64,000 nucleotides of DNA from Porodaedalea pini (Eukaryota > Basidiomycota > Agaricomycetes > Hymenochaetales > Hymenochaetaceae). Below are positions 11,195-23,409 of this stretch, piece by piece. A program made the position numbers and the translations under genes. The stretch's first letter is position 1, and each line of letters starts with the position of its first letter. Location: contig NBAY01000005.1 of the NCBI GenBank assembly GCA_002794775.1, positions 310,001-374,000 of the forward strand. Direction: 5' to 3'. The notes beneath the pieces were generated by a model, which did not search any database, was not told the origin of the DNA, and saw only the letters and a program-made list of their open reading frames with translations.

Positions 11195-14100
11195 ATGACC
11201 TCTTCTATTTCAACTCTCTCTCTTAACATTCGCCGCTCCGAAGCGACATCTGACCTTCTTTTCAAATCTCTTTTTCATCGTGGTGACCTCTGCCCCGATA
11301 TTATCTGTTTACAGGAAATCCCCATCATCACTACATCGTCCTTCAAAAAATTCTCCGACGGGCGAACAACAATTCGTCACCCGTAATTCAGACCCGTTTA
11401 TTTGTATTCTTCCCCCGAATCCACTTCTATTCGCCCTAGCTGTGCAACTTTCATACACCCACGCATAGCCCACCTTTTTAGTTCTCAAGCCCCACCTTTC
11501 CGCCCTATTTGCCAGGTCACCATTAGTATTGACCGCGGCCCATCCCTTCCTCCTCTTTATATATGGAACATTTACAGTTCCCCTAGTTCTCATTCATTTG
11601 AAAACCCATTTCCCCATCCCCCGACCGCTGACACTCATATTTTTGTGGGCGACTTCAATCGCCATTCTGCTTTGTGGTCCGACGCCCATTTATCTCATTA
11701 CTTTCCTTCTTCTGAACCGTTCTTACAATGGCTTGACGATTCTTCTCTAATCGTCGCCAATCCCCCTACTATACCCACATTCTTTCAACCCACGGTTCTT
11801 CCACTCTTGATCTTGCTATCAGTTCTTCAGACATTCTTCCCTTCATTAATCAATCCCTCCTTATTGGCGACCCTTCGTTTGAATTTCATTCTGATCACCT
11901 TCCCCTCATTTTCAAAATTCCCATTTCCTTCTCTCCACCACCAGACACTCACCCTCTTCGCCTCGTTCGAAAACGCGATATCCCTTCCCTTATTTCCGAA
12001 TTCCGCGAATCGCGTCTTTTTTCTTTCGATACATCCGATATTCACAATCCTTCTCATATTGACGACAAATTACTTTCATTCTACACATCCTTTTCTTCTT
12101 TCACCACTCGCTTTCTGCGAAAGCACAAACCCCGAACATATCTCGGGCCCCACTCCTGGTGGACCGAGCAATGCAGTCGCGACTACCAAGCGCATCACGC
12201 CGACCCCTCGCCAGCTCACCTCAGCCCAGCTTAACAAAACTCTCGCCAACGCCAAATCTGCGTTCTTCGGTAACCTCCTACACCGATCCGATCATTCATC
12301 GATCTGGAAACGTAAACATTTGGGCACGCGCGCCGCCGTCACCCATCGGCGCCCTAAAACTCCCGTCCGGGCGTTACACGCTCAATGAGACCGAGAAGTC
12401 CGAGCTGTTTCGCTCCACATTCTTCCCTGCGCTTCCGAACTGGTTATCGCGACCAGCATTCGCTCCCTCCTCCAGTCGACATTGAGCCTGTCTCAGTCGA
12501 CGAAATGCTCCAAGCCCTCAAGGGCACCGACGACGCTACTGCTCCAGGCAGCAATTATTTCTCTTATCTTCATTTAAAACTCTTTATCGAACTTGAACCT
12601 CAATTCTTTTCTCATATTTTTTCCTTATGCTTTTCAACCGGTTATTTTCCTTCATCTTTCAAACATTCCATTATTACCTTCATCCCTAAACCAAAACGTT
12701 CTGATTTCTCTCTCCCTCGTTCTTTTCGCCCCATTGCCCTTGTGGATACAATGGGCAAACTTTTTGAACGAATTCTCTTTAATCGCCTTCAAATCATTTT
12801 TGAACAACGCTCGCTCATTCCTCTTCACAGCATGGCTGTCGGAAGGCCCTATCCTCTCTGACGGCCTGCTACGAACTTTTACATTTCAATAACTTCAAAC
12901 CCTTCATCAATTCCCCTTCGCTAACACTTCCGGTCTCGGGCCCCCGAACCCGAAGCGTCGGCTTTTGACATCCGTGCTTACTATTGACATTCAAGGATTT
13001 TTCGATAACATTTCCCATCCACTCCTTATTGACCGCCTAACCCGGTCTAACATCCATCCTAACCTCATAAATTGCGTATCCCATTGGATGCGCGATCGCC
13101 CCATTTCCCTTCACTTCAATCAATTTTTTTCGGACACTTTCATTAAACCCAACCGGGGTGTCCCCCAAGGGTCCCCCCTTTCCCCCTCATTTCTATCTTC
13201 GCGGCCGCTCCGGCTATCGAAGCCTATTACAAACAATTCCCCTACAACCGTCCCCTTCTTGCTTACATGGATGACCACCTCCTTGCCGCACGCTCTTTAA
13301 GCATGCGAACCAACCTCATTCGTTTGCGCAACCAATATCGCTTCTTTCATTACAATTTTCACAACTGGGTCTTTCCATCGACCCTGATTCTATCGAACTA
13401 ATTCATTTCACTCCTCATCAATGCCCATGGCGCAATGCCGCATCCTTTCCAACGCAACCCGAGAATCAACCTTCCCTTATTCCTCTTCCCATCTTTAACT
13501 ATTCACCCTCGCTCCCATATTACATGGCTGGGCGTAATTTTTCATCATCATCTTACTCCCTTCTTTACACCTTCAATCGCGAGCCAACAAAGCTCTTTCC
13601 ACCCTTCATCAACGCGCCTTTTTATTTCGCTCTTCTAATGGCGCTTACCTCGAATACGCCCGTCTTCTCTATTTCAATCTTATTCGTTCTGTCGCTGTTT
13701 ATGGCGCTCAACTTTTTCCTGATTCCCCTGCCATTCGCACTTTCCTAGAACCAGTACAACATCGCGCTCTTTCTCTTATGCTTTCCCATAACGTCAACAA
13801 AGACGTAGCCGGTTCACTCCTTTCAATTCCACCGATCACTCTTTTCGTTCAATATCAATCCAAACGCTTCATAACGTCCTATGTTTCATCTTCTCGCTCT
13901 TCCCTTCCCCCTTCTGCAGACATTCGAAATTCTCTTCCGGCTGATATCACTATCCCGTCTACCAATCTTTACCCAATTATCCCACCTATTCATTCACGTC
14001 TCTCTCTTGTTCCTCTTACTTCCCGTAACAACAGTCTTTTCGCAAGAAAATCTTTCCTTCAACTTTTAATCACCCACCCCCTTTCAATACTTTTTATTTA

Positions 14101-15010
14101 CAGATGGCTCTGTCATTGAGCAGGACAACGTCCCCACTGGCGGCCACGGGTTCTCTATCATGCATAACCGACGCGAACTTGCGTCCTACTCTTCAAGCGC
14201 ACATACCCAAAGTAATATTCTTTACGAAGAACAGCAGGCGCTCATCGCCGGCATCTCACGCTTTTCTACCCTATTCACGCACTGTGCCACCCCTGCCACT
14301 TGCGTGTCATCACAGACTCTGCGAACTGCGCTCGTCTCATCTTCTCAGCGGACCCTCTTCACGCCGCCTTCATCATAGCCTTCGCCGATTCTGCGGCATA
14401 TTCTTATCCTTGCACCACCCTGCATCACCATTTCAGTGCAATGGCTACCATCCCATATGGGACTACCCGGCAACTCACGAGCAGACCAGCTCGCGGCCCA
14501 AGCTTCACGAGCGCAGCACAAAGTGTTAGCCCCCGCCTCACTACCCAACCTTCACGCGCGATTTTCCGCCGACCTTTTGGCCAAATGGCGGAACCGTATC
14601 CTGAACCTCCGATATCATCGCAGCATATCCACCGCGCCTTTCATCCTTTACCCAAGGCGCCAATTGCGACCCTTTCTGAGGCTTAACCCGAGAAGCGTAT
14701 TCCCCGCCACCTCCAATCGAGGCGGTCGGGATACTCCTCAACACTCACGACATGCATGATCGAGACCTGCCCAGCCGGTGTCCGGACCCACTCTGCTCAA
14801 AACATGACATCCATCATATCCTTAACGTCTGTCCTTTTTTTTCGCAAGTCCGTCGTCAATTCTACCATAAATCAACCCTTCCCTCTTCTATTTTCAAATT
14901 GGTTTTCACCGTCCAATTTTATGTTACTCATTCAATTCGCATATTTCTCTTTTCGCCGTCCTCCTGACGCTATGCCTTATTATTCTGACCTTCCACCCGA
15001 TCTCTTATAA
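11195..15010 (+). pseudogene. LINE copy 1 ORF2 (endonuclease-RT-RNase H), multiply frameshifted
   Basis: Starts ATG 11195 right after the ORF1 stop. Recognisable pieces in order: APE-type endonuclease (SLNIRRSE, ICLQEIP, GDFNRHSALWSD), reverse transcriptase (SVLTIDIQGFFDNISHP, RGVPQGSPLSP near 13150-13190, AYMDDHLL near 13265), RNase H near 14100-14500 and a terminal CPDPLCSKHDIHH zinc motif near 14770-14815. The reading frame shifts many times, including near 11345-11400, 11790, 12480, 12850-12965 and 13200. The last stop is at 15008-15010. No functional product is expected. Confidence 0.88.
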
Positions 15011-15185
15011 ACAAAAACTCAATTCAATTATATTTACAACCACCTTACTTCCATTTTTTTAACAAAACAACAACACGCATTCAGTCACTACGTCGCATTC
15101 CCTCCTCTTTTCTTAGCTTTTTCCCCTCTTTCTTTTCATGTATCCCTCAGTAGTGCAGTTAGTGCAGAGCAGTGCAATATTATAA

Positions 15186-15197
15186 ACGCGTAAGCAC
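15186..15197 (+). repeat. 3' target-site duplication of LINE copy 1
   Basis: Second copy of ACGCGTAAGCAC. The next bases are GTG, so 15195-15200 reads CACGTG, the E-box cut by the insertion. Confidence 0.85.
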
Positions 15198-15254
15198 GTG
15201 TCACGTCTGCACTGATAAAGCTATTTATAAGTGTCAAATTACAATTATTATCAT

Positions 15255-15352
15255 GCCCGCCTAGCGCAATCGGATAGAGTGTCATAACCTTACGGGTCCA
15301 CAATAGGTGAGTCTTACTCTTAGAGGCTGCGAGCTAGACTCCCGCGGTGTGC
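15255..15352 (+). pseudogene. tRNA-Lys(CUU) pseudogene
   Basis: Starts GCCCGCCTAGCGCAATCGGA, nearly identical to the intact tRNA-Lys gene at 35225, and keeps GAGGCTGCGAG before the T arm. The internal B box is broken (GAGCTAGACTC in place of GAGTTCGACCC). The anticodon stem no longer pairs, the acceptor has a mismatch, and no T-run follows. It lies 57 bp after the LINE duplication. It is explained as the partner of NYN-LOTUS copy 1 in a duplicated NYN-tRNA block. Confidence 0.75.
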
Positions 15353-15542
15353 CGAGGTTCTTGTATGCACTTTTTAGGTTTGATCTTTTGACTTCCCCAT
15401 GCAGAACACGCTTTGCATTTTAGTCTGAATAACCACAACTCGGATTCCTGAAGTTCTCACCAGAATGAATACAACATGAGTGTTGTACTTGCAACAGAAA
15501 ATATGTATTACTTGTACACCAGATGAAGTCCGACATCCCATA

Positions 15543-17900
15543 CTATTCTCCTTCTTTCTTCCCTTTCCAAAACCGCCGTTCAAACATAAACTTCTCCTCG
15601 TCCTTCAGCCTTAAAAGTCTGCTTCCAGCTGCAAGCAGGCCAGCGAATGCCTCGCGATAACGCGCGACTTCCTCCAGTGTTTCCCGATCATCCAGATCAC
15701 TTGGAAACGGGACCAACTCCGCCTCCTCTTCATAGTATTTCTGCATCATCGTGTTTACCGTGCCTTTCCGGCGATCCTTTCTCGAAGTGGGGGTTGAAGA
15801 CTGAGCCCTGGCAGAGTCATTTGCTAGTCCAGAGTCATCTGTGTCTGATTGTTCTTGAACCGCAAGAGCTTTTATGTTGCGAAGCTGAACGATTCGATCC
15901 GCTTTGAGCAGCATGCGTGCGCTACTCCCCTCCCTCATGTGTCCCAAGAGCAGCCTTCGTGCATGCTTCTCGAGTTCAACGGCTAACTCCAGGATGTACT
16001 CAGTCAAAATCCGGTCCTCTTCGCGTCCTCGCTGCCTCTCACGTTCCTGTGCACCTTCTTCAGCATCCTTGTCGGGGTCCTCTACCCTCCCGTTCCGCCC
16101 AGAGCCGAACTCTGAAAGTCGAGAGTCAATATGCTCATGTTCCGCAGTGATGAAGTCGGCGTGAGATTTCCTATATTTTCGGCCGTCGTCGTTCTTTTGG
16201 AGTCGATCACGTACATCCTGTGGTAAACCCTTCTCTTCATCTCCTGCATTCGCCATTTGTCTAGTCTTTCCTAGAGTCTGCTCTTCGACTGCCCCAGCTC
16301 CGACACCCGCTTCCGCTTCCTTCCGACGGAGTAGATCTATCGAGAATTTCTGGAAAATGCCTTGGATGGTCTGTACCGCGAAGGAGGCCATGACAGGCAC
16401 GGCAATGATTGAATATACGATGAATACGACTAAGTGAACGTCAGTTGCTGGACCTATCTACATTAAAGGTTGAGCATACCGCGGCCTGCGGGAGTTACTG
16501 GCGCATAGTCACCAAAGCCGATGGTGAGGAAGAAGACATAACAGAAATACAACCCTTCGCCGTACGTCCAGCTCTGAAATTTGCGGTGGAAGTTGTTAGT
16601 CAAGATTATACCAGCGCCGAAAAACCTAGAACTCACTTCAATCTGAGAGAAAATAAGAGCTCCTATTACCCAAAACAGCAAGAACCCTAGACAGTTCGCC
16701 ACAAGATCCTGCGTCGTCTTCCACTTATCCGTTTCATTATACAAGGCTTTCAAGAACTGCATTTCTCGCTCAAGGCTTGGCTCGCTCTCAAGCTCGTTTT
16801 CTTCTTCTTGCCGCCGTTGCTCAAAGTCACGCCGCCTTTGAGCATGGCGGGAGGCAAGGCGCCCGCGGAAGAAGCGCACAAGGAGCTCAATGATGGAGGC
16901 GAGCTGCACGATTCCGATGAGGACAAAAGGGAAGAACACGATTTGTGTAGCAGGTTTCGTTGGGTAAAAATCACCGAAGCCAACGGTGAGAAACGCGACG
17001 ACAGAGAAGTAAATGCCTTGTAGGTAGGTCCAGTTTTCCTGCAAGGAGGGACAGTTTAGTGTTGAACACAAAGCAAAGGTGCCCTGGAAAGAATCATTTT
17101 ACCAATCTAGACATGAACAGTGCAAGTAGAGCAATGGTCGACACGAAAAGCGTGTTCTGAAGCATGAAATGCCTTCCGGCAATGCGCACTTGCAGTTGGT
17201 TTTTCGATGTCCGGTTGCCCATGCGGCCGCGGACGTGCAGCACATAATGGAAGAGAAGCAGGACGACTATTATTAGCACAAGCAGCAACGACATCACTCT
17301 GTGGAAAAATAGGAGAGGTTTAAGAAACGTGTCGTGAGCATAGAAATGAAGCTAGAAGCAGGTAAGTCATGCATACGCGCACCAAAACGCCTCCCCGTAA
17401 CTAATCCCCGGGGTGTTTCGTGTCAAAATACCATAAGCAAGGGTGTTCCCCAAAGCAATGCCAAACTACATAGATGCAATGTATCAGTTAGTCTCGTTCA
17501 TAAAATAGTAGCGGCCTAAACGCGCCTTCATTATCCAACACAATAAACTCGCTCGCGTTGAATATTTCCAGAGGCCATCGCTCACAGAGAATCGTAACAT
17601 GAGAAGTACATTCGCAGAGAAGTTGAATGCAAGTCCGACGGCGCTTAACGCGAGATTCGCGTGTGGATCCGGCAGAGCATTTAGATTGCCCGTGCTCGAA
17701 TCGCGCTGAAAAAACCATGGCTCGCTGAAAAAAGAAAGGGACTATCAGTGGGCAATAATCTGAGACAAGAATTGTGCAGAATTGGTAGCTGCTTACGTTA
17801 GCGCAGGGATGTCGAGCAACGTGCTCAGAGGAGCGATGACTGCTGCAACGAGAGGCGCGAGAACAGGCAGCGGCTTTAGGTCATCTTTAGAGGGCAGCAT
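15543..17900 (-). CDS. TOK-type outward-rectifier potassium channel
   Basis: Fungal two-pore, eight-helix potassium channel of the plasma membrane. Exons on the minus strand: 17900-17797, 17724-17526, 17465-17377, 17298-17103, 17038-16637, 16573-16480, 16429-15543; total 1971 nt, 656 residues, exact frame. Conserved segments in order: NLALSAVGLAFN and STRASLLCWI in the first helices, FWCAVMSLLL, then two pore loops with selectivity filters TVGFGD (about 214-219) and TIGFGD (about 347-352), each preceded by WTY. After the last helix comes a 290-residue charged cytoplasmic tail with coiled-coil character. The intron 17525-17466 uses a GC donor (AAG|GCGCGT); the GT alternatives break the family alignment. 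A family member of this kind is Tok1 of yeast. Confidence 0.88.
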
Positions 17901-18641
17901 GACGGTATGAGAGTAGATGCGTCCATTGATTATGAGCTCCTATATATGTTATACGAGACAACCTGCAAGTTTCAACCGTCATGCTAAATTGGGCCTCGGA
18001 TCCGGAATCACGAGGGGGGCAAGCTTCCTAGTAAGGCAAGTAACGATATATATATTTCGTCTGGTTTGGTTTCCACAACATAAGAAGAGAGAAGTAAAAA
18101 CAAGCCAAGTAAGTAACAATGTGAAAGGGCGGGCAATGGATGGTAAGTACAGGGCTGACAGACAAGCGTGTTAGCTATTAGACAATGGGTGGACCGATGA
18201 TGATGGAAAACCGAGCACTGTGCTGTACACGCAACAATCAAGAACGGGAACGGAAAGGGGAAATGAACAAACAGTCCGGCACTTAAACAAAGAAAAGCAA
18301 TAGGGAAGCAAGGTTGAATGCGGAGAAATACAGTATGCGATGGTGGGTGGGGGGGATGTTGAAGGGTGGTGATGGCAGACTAGCGAGGCAATATGGGCGA
18401 CCGAAGAAAAAAGTGAAGAACAGTAAACAAACATTAAAAGACCAGATTTTGACGGAGTTACAATAGCAACGTTAGATAGAATTCGGGGAGGTTGTAAAGA
18501 GCGGAGGGTGGTATTATCAGAGCAGCAGAGCAAGAGTACCGAGCGACCTGTGGGAGAGAAGCTCATCCATATTGCAGATGCCCATCTTTTGCTTGTGCTT
18601 GAGACCGTATATACATTCCTGCATAGGTTTGTATAGGAGTT
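17901..18641. other. Intergenic gap between PUF stop and channel start
   Basis: Holds the upstream region of the potassium channel and the 3' flank of the PUF gene. G-rich and A-rich short tracts occur (for example near 18345-18360), but no ORF or RNA gene could be supported. Confidence 0.5.
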
Positions 18642-21600
18642 TTACATGCCGTAGCCGTACGACGAGCGCTGATAAGGATCACTGAGACCGCCCGCGAGGC
18701 CGACAGATCCGCCATATGACGCGACACTGGGAAGTTGCATGCCGCCGTTGAATCCACTGACGCCGGCAAAGCCGTTCGTACCGGAGCCAAGACCATGGCC
18801 GTGACCCGCACCACCCTGAAGAACGTACCCGTCGATCGCCTGCGGCTGAAGGGAATGCATCGGCTGCTGAAGGTGCAGAGCCGCCTGCTGGTTATGGAGA
18901 CCAGCGGCCGTAGCACCATTCTGGCCAAGGCCATACATCGATGAACGCGCGCCATATACCTCCCCAAGTTGGTTTGAGGGGTGCATAGAGCCCGCTATAG
19001 GTCCGCGCTGCGCGATGCCCGGTTGTCCTTGCCCACCGATGCCCTGATTTGCGAGCGCAATGTTCATCATCGCCTGCTGCCCGAAATGTCCACCATAGTG
19101 GCCCATCCCGTTCGCACCTGTGAGCTCCATTTGCTCGCGCTGGAGCTTCGACTGGATGCGCTTCCCATACGGCGTGTTGCGGATGAGCGGGAGGATCGGG
19201 CGAATGCCCTCGACGAGCAATGCGCGCTGGGCAGGCTCCGCGTAGTCTAGTGCGGTCTGCACGCAGTAGTTCCCAAAGGAGTCTCGTAAGAGTTTCTCAA
19301 GGCGCGTGCGGTTAAGGAGTTCTTCGATGAGCATCTTTCGTGTGTTGTGTTCTGCGACACGGATGCACTTTTCGATGACGTTCGAGCTGAACTTCTGCAC
19401 GGAGAGTGCGCATACATTACCCGTGAACTGGCGGATAACTGCATCGCTGAAACGATTGTCGTTCAGGTCCAGGATGTATTGCACGACCTATGGGAACTTT
19501 AGCACACGTCTCGATGTAGTTCAGTAAACTTACGTAGTTTCCGTAGGGATCCTGGACAAGAGTAAGTGCGTTGTACGTGATCTCGTTCACGAGCTGCACT
19601 CTTTGGTGATCTGACGCATGGTCGATGCACCTCTGAAGGACGCAGCATCCATGGCGATGGGTCGCGACTTCGACACAGTTCGCTGCGACCGCATTGTAGA
19701 TGAACTGATAAACATCTGTCGTGAGACCCAAACAGGGACATCGCTCTTCATATCGAAACGCACCTGATTGTCCTCAGAAGCCAGTTTGTTGAGGCACTTC
19801 TGGATGACATGGTTGCCGTTGAGGTCCTTGATGAGTACCACCACATGTAGACTCAGTGCAACGATGATAGAGTGGATCTGAGCATTGTATCTAAGATCAG
19901 CCTGCTTCCGCCCGCGCGTAAGCATATAAAGAAAAGGGGAGGTGATCTGGGACTTGCCTGACGCTGCGTCGACAGGAAGTCGATCATTTTCTGCACCGCA
20001 CGCGTACCGTGCATGTTGAGCGAGATGTTCACCAAGTCCTGAGCGACCGACTCGCATATCACGTTACGCTGATCGTCCGTCGAAAATTCAAGGAGTTTCT
20101 GGCAGAGATAGTTGCCGAATGGATCTTAATGATTAAATGAATGAGTCACGAAGTATTCACAAAGAAAATCGAGGAAATGTGCTTTTCTTACCCGTCATAA
20201 GCTCTGCGAAATGACCGAACGTCTCACGGAAAATCATATCCCGGTGCTCTGGAACGCCTTCCTCGAGCTTCTTCTGCAGGTAGCGGCAGCCATGCTGGTC
20301 CTTGCACAGACCGGCGATCTCACCCTGGAGTTCTTCTAGACGAGTGCCGGCGAAGCGATTGACTGTAAGACGTAAGAATCCAGGAAAGCAGAAGATTGGT
20401 TAGACATGTTTCCCGAAGAAACGAGGGGACTCACACTCACGGTCGATATCACCGCGCTTGTGCTTGGGACCGTGAAGGCCGTTCATCTTGTTGTCGGACC
20501 CGCCGATGCGCGCACCCATAGACAACCCGTAACGCGAGCCGTGGTGGTGGTACAGAGCAGTCGATCCACCCGTGGACCCGGAGCCATTGGGGCGTCCGTT
20601 CGATTCCAGGCCGTAGCCATTGAATCGACCCTCCTCGTTCAGGTAGATCGAATCGACGTCGTACTGGTTCTGCAGCGAGTCATCGAGGCCTTGATTTGAA
20701 CCGAACGCCAAAGGGCTGTCGTATTGCGACGGCGAAAGACGGCTGAGGGACGTCGAGGACGTCACGTCACCCGCACTTGCGGGGCCGTCAAGTGCACTTC
20801 CTGAAAGGCGCCCGCCGAGCATATGCGCATCCGAGCTCGACTGAGGCGTACCGGGTCCTCCAGGTGCCTTTCCAAACTGCGAAACATCCGTGCGCAGCGA
20901 AAGCGGGCCAGGGCCGATATTGAGAGGCGAAGCACGACGTGACGCACCGGGTGTGTTCTGTAGATGCGGCGTCGCGCTCGCGGAGACTGTCGCACCGAGC
21001 TTCGACTGCAGGTCGTTAAGGTTCGTGTGCAGCCCGCCGCCCCCAAGCTGCGGCGTGCCCGTGCGTCGGTCGTTGCGCGAGGTCACGCCGTCCTGGCTCC
21101 GGGTGAATTGCGGCCATTCTGATGATTTTTGTGATAGAGGAGCAAGGTCTAAAGCAGCCGATGACGAGGAAAGCTAATAGAAGGGCGTAAGCGAGTTAAT
21201 TGATAGAATTAAATACATTAAAATTCTATACCTTATTGCTAAATTCTCCCTTCGACGCCGCGAACTTGTCATCGTCGGGGATAGGTAAGTGCCTCATTGC
21301 ATCTTCAATGGAGCAAATAAATGAGTTTCTTTTTCGAGACACGTACAAGAAGAGCGGGAGCAAAGACAAAGGCAACACAGTACATACTTTGCATTTCCTT
21401 GTCAAGCTGTTCATCCAAAAGCATACCGGCATTGTAGCCATTCCTGTTCCCGCCGAAGCGTGAGCCCTCGTTTCCTCCAGCATATCCCGTCCCATTCACG
21501 TTAATCCTGTTCATAGCCTGAGGCGCTGCCCGAGTCAGCGGTGATGCGTTCCCGTTGGTGTTTCCGTCATGCACCGACAGGCCCTGCAAATGGTTGGCAA

Positions 21601-22320
21601 GATCCTCATCATGCTCACTCGCAGATGTGCGACGGCTCGCAGGCATGGACTTCGCCCCCGCCCGCGCGTACGCAGCACCGTTGGCCTCGGCGCCGAGCCC
21701 GTAACCAAGCTGTGCACCGTCCGCATACGCAACAGACTTGCGCTTGTCGACATTAACGCCAGCGCCGACGGCATTCGAAAGTGCGGCGGGGTCCATCAAG
21801 CGACCATGCATGACGGTAAGCGGGGAGTGCTCATTACCAGCAAGGCTTGAGTTGACACGCGGAGGTGTTGTCGGTGCCGAGGCAGCGAGGTGCTGGAGGC
21901 TCGCAGAGCTGTCTACGGGGAGGTTGAGCAGCTCTTGCTGTTGCTGCTGTTCGAGGGCACGCATTTGCTCTTCGAATATTTTTCGCTGGATGACACGCTG
22001 ACGCTCATGTTCCATGCGTTTTAGCTCGACACGCTTCAGGTTTTTTTCGCAGCAAAAACTTAGCAGACGGCACAAAGTTGAGGAAAAAAAGGAACTTACT
22101 GCTGAAATGTCGGGCATATTAGTACCCAGTCTAGCCGCCTAGAGTGAAAGAAGCGGAGAAAAACAAGGACGTGTCAGACGCGCAGTACATTTCATAGGCG
22201 GCACGACCCATCACAACGCACCGAGTCTGCCAAGTCAAGAAAAGCAGGTGGGCTCTGCTTGCGCTCGTCGCTGGCGCGAGTATTGGTCGGAGAGGCTGAG
22301 TGGTCCATAGCAGCGCTCAT
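18642..22320 (-). CDS. PUF-domain mRNA-binding protein, Puf4/Mpt5-like
   Basis: Sequence-specific 3'-UTR binding repressor. Exons on the minus strand: 22320-22222, 22138-22100, 22033-21388, 21302-21232, 21173-20441, 20362-20192, 20124-19958, 19877-19764, 19704-19534, 19487-18642; total 3057 nt, 1018 residues, exact frame. The N-terminal half is disordered with a short coiled coil and Gln run near residues 60-70. The PUF array begins near residue 530 and keeps the repeat cores HGCRYLQKK, FGNYLCQKL, HGTRAVQKM, NGNHVIQKC, HGCCVLQRC, YGNYVVQYI, SSNVIEKC, FGNYCVQTA and the closing RNTPYGKR. HGCCVLQRC and THRHG point to the Puf4/Mpt5 group. A Gly/Gln-rich tail of about 160 residues follows. The intron 19957-19878 has a GC donor (CAG|GCAAGT). 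The 66-nt intron 22099-22034 has no in-frame stop, so retention would also be translatable. Confidence 0.93.
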
Positions 22321-23409
22321 AATGGATAAAATTGAGGTATATGATTCAATGAGAAAATCTTTTCCGGGGTGAATTTGGTGAACGAGAAGAAAAAACGGCG
22401 GTGGGTGAAGTCTGGCGAATATAAAGAGATAACCTAGTTGCACAACGGTAGTCCTACGTATGCCAATGAGCAAAAAACGCCAGAAGCGGCGGAGGTGGTG
22501 GCAGTGGTAGCGAAGGTGCGCTCACCAGAAAATGCTAAACTTTTTCTGCCTGTCTAAAAAGAACTGGTGATACAACGGCGAGCTGTGCGGACACGACGTC
22601 AGCGACAGAAACGGCGATGACAGATAGTTCGCCGACGAAGCAGACGGTGAGGAGCAGTAGTACGCACCGGGTGATCTGTCGGGGACTTGTAAGTAGTAGA
22701 GTGCTGTGTCGCGTTCAGGCTTGCGTTCAGACTATAAACCCAAAGGGTGCCGTTACGTCGGCTAACGCGGCAAGCAAATCAAGCGGTCTCTTCACCCTCC
22801 TTCACATTTGTTTCCATTTACTTTTTCTGTTTTCTCCCTATTTTTCTGTAAGCTGAGGTCGCCGTCTGCCCGGGACAGGCTATTCCGTACGTACACGCCC
22901 ATCAGAAGCTATGTATCGTCAACGCATACAGCCAAGTCTCTATTCGAAATCCTATTTCTTTTCTTAAGCTTGTTGTTCTCGTCTTCGACCCTCTTTTTCG
23001 CAAGCGAAAAAACGCCATAAACAGCATCAATAATTCGATGATGCTTTGTGCAAATTTTGTAATGTATCAGAGACATCAGAAAAGTACTAGTGCTGCCCGC
23101 AGTTGTTGCAACGCGACGTCCGAGGCTTCCCACGCGTCAGGCTTCTCAGCTTGGTCTACAGGTACTGTAGTAACTGTACGCGCATACGCTCATTCTGCAG
23201 GCATTCAAATTCTTCCGTTTCTTTCAGCCCGGAGTCAGAGCTGTGGCCAGGGTCGGACCCGCGGGGTCATGCATCGCTACATACGCCCCGCGCCCGCCTC
23301 TAAACTTCAAAGGTTCGAGTGGTTGACCTGGCTGACTTCATCACCGAAGGCTCTCTTTGTACCCGCGTTTTTTTTATCTCCGTTTATTCTTTTTCCCTGT
23401 TCCGCTAAG
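22321..23409. other. Long upstream region of the PUF gene
   Basis: 1.09 kb between the PUF start and the stop of the next minus-strand gene. CT-rich tracts occur near 22795-22850 and 22950-23000. Short open frames on both strands have no family motif. A long regulated promoter or 5' leader is plausible for a PUF gene, but no specific site can be supported. Confidence 0.45.

Larger units (their letters stand above)
8885..15185 (+). mobile_element. Full-length but decayed non-LTR retrotransposon (LINE), copy 1
   Basis: 6301-bp element with a 69-nt leader, a gag-like ORF1, an ORF2 carrying endonuclease, reverse transcriptase, RNase H and a C-terminal zinc motif, and a 175-nt 3' UTR ending ATATTATAA. 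There is no poly(A) tail and no LTR. Gene order and the RNase H domain fit the fungal Tad-like LINEs (Tad, Deceiver, Inkcap groups); the exact clade needs a tree. Both ORFs carry several frameshifts, so this copy is inactive. It is flanked by a 12-bp duplication ACGCGTAAGCAC, and the 3' copy is followed by GTG, completing a CACGTG box. It is a diverged relative of 49171-55449: ORF1 stretches look about two-thirds identical at protein level by eye. Confidence 0.9.
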
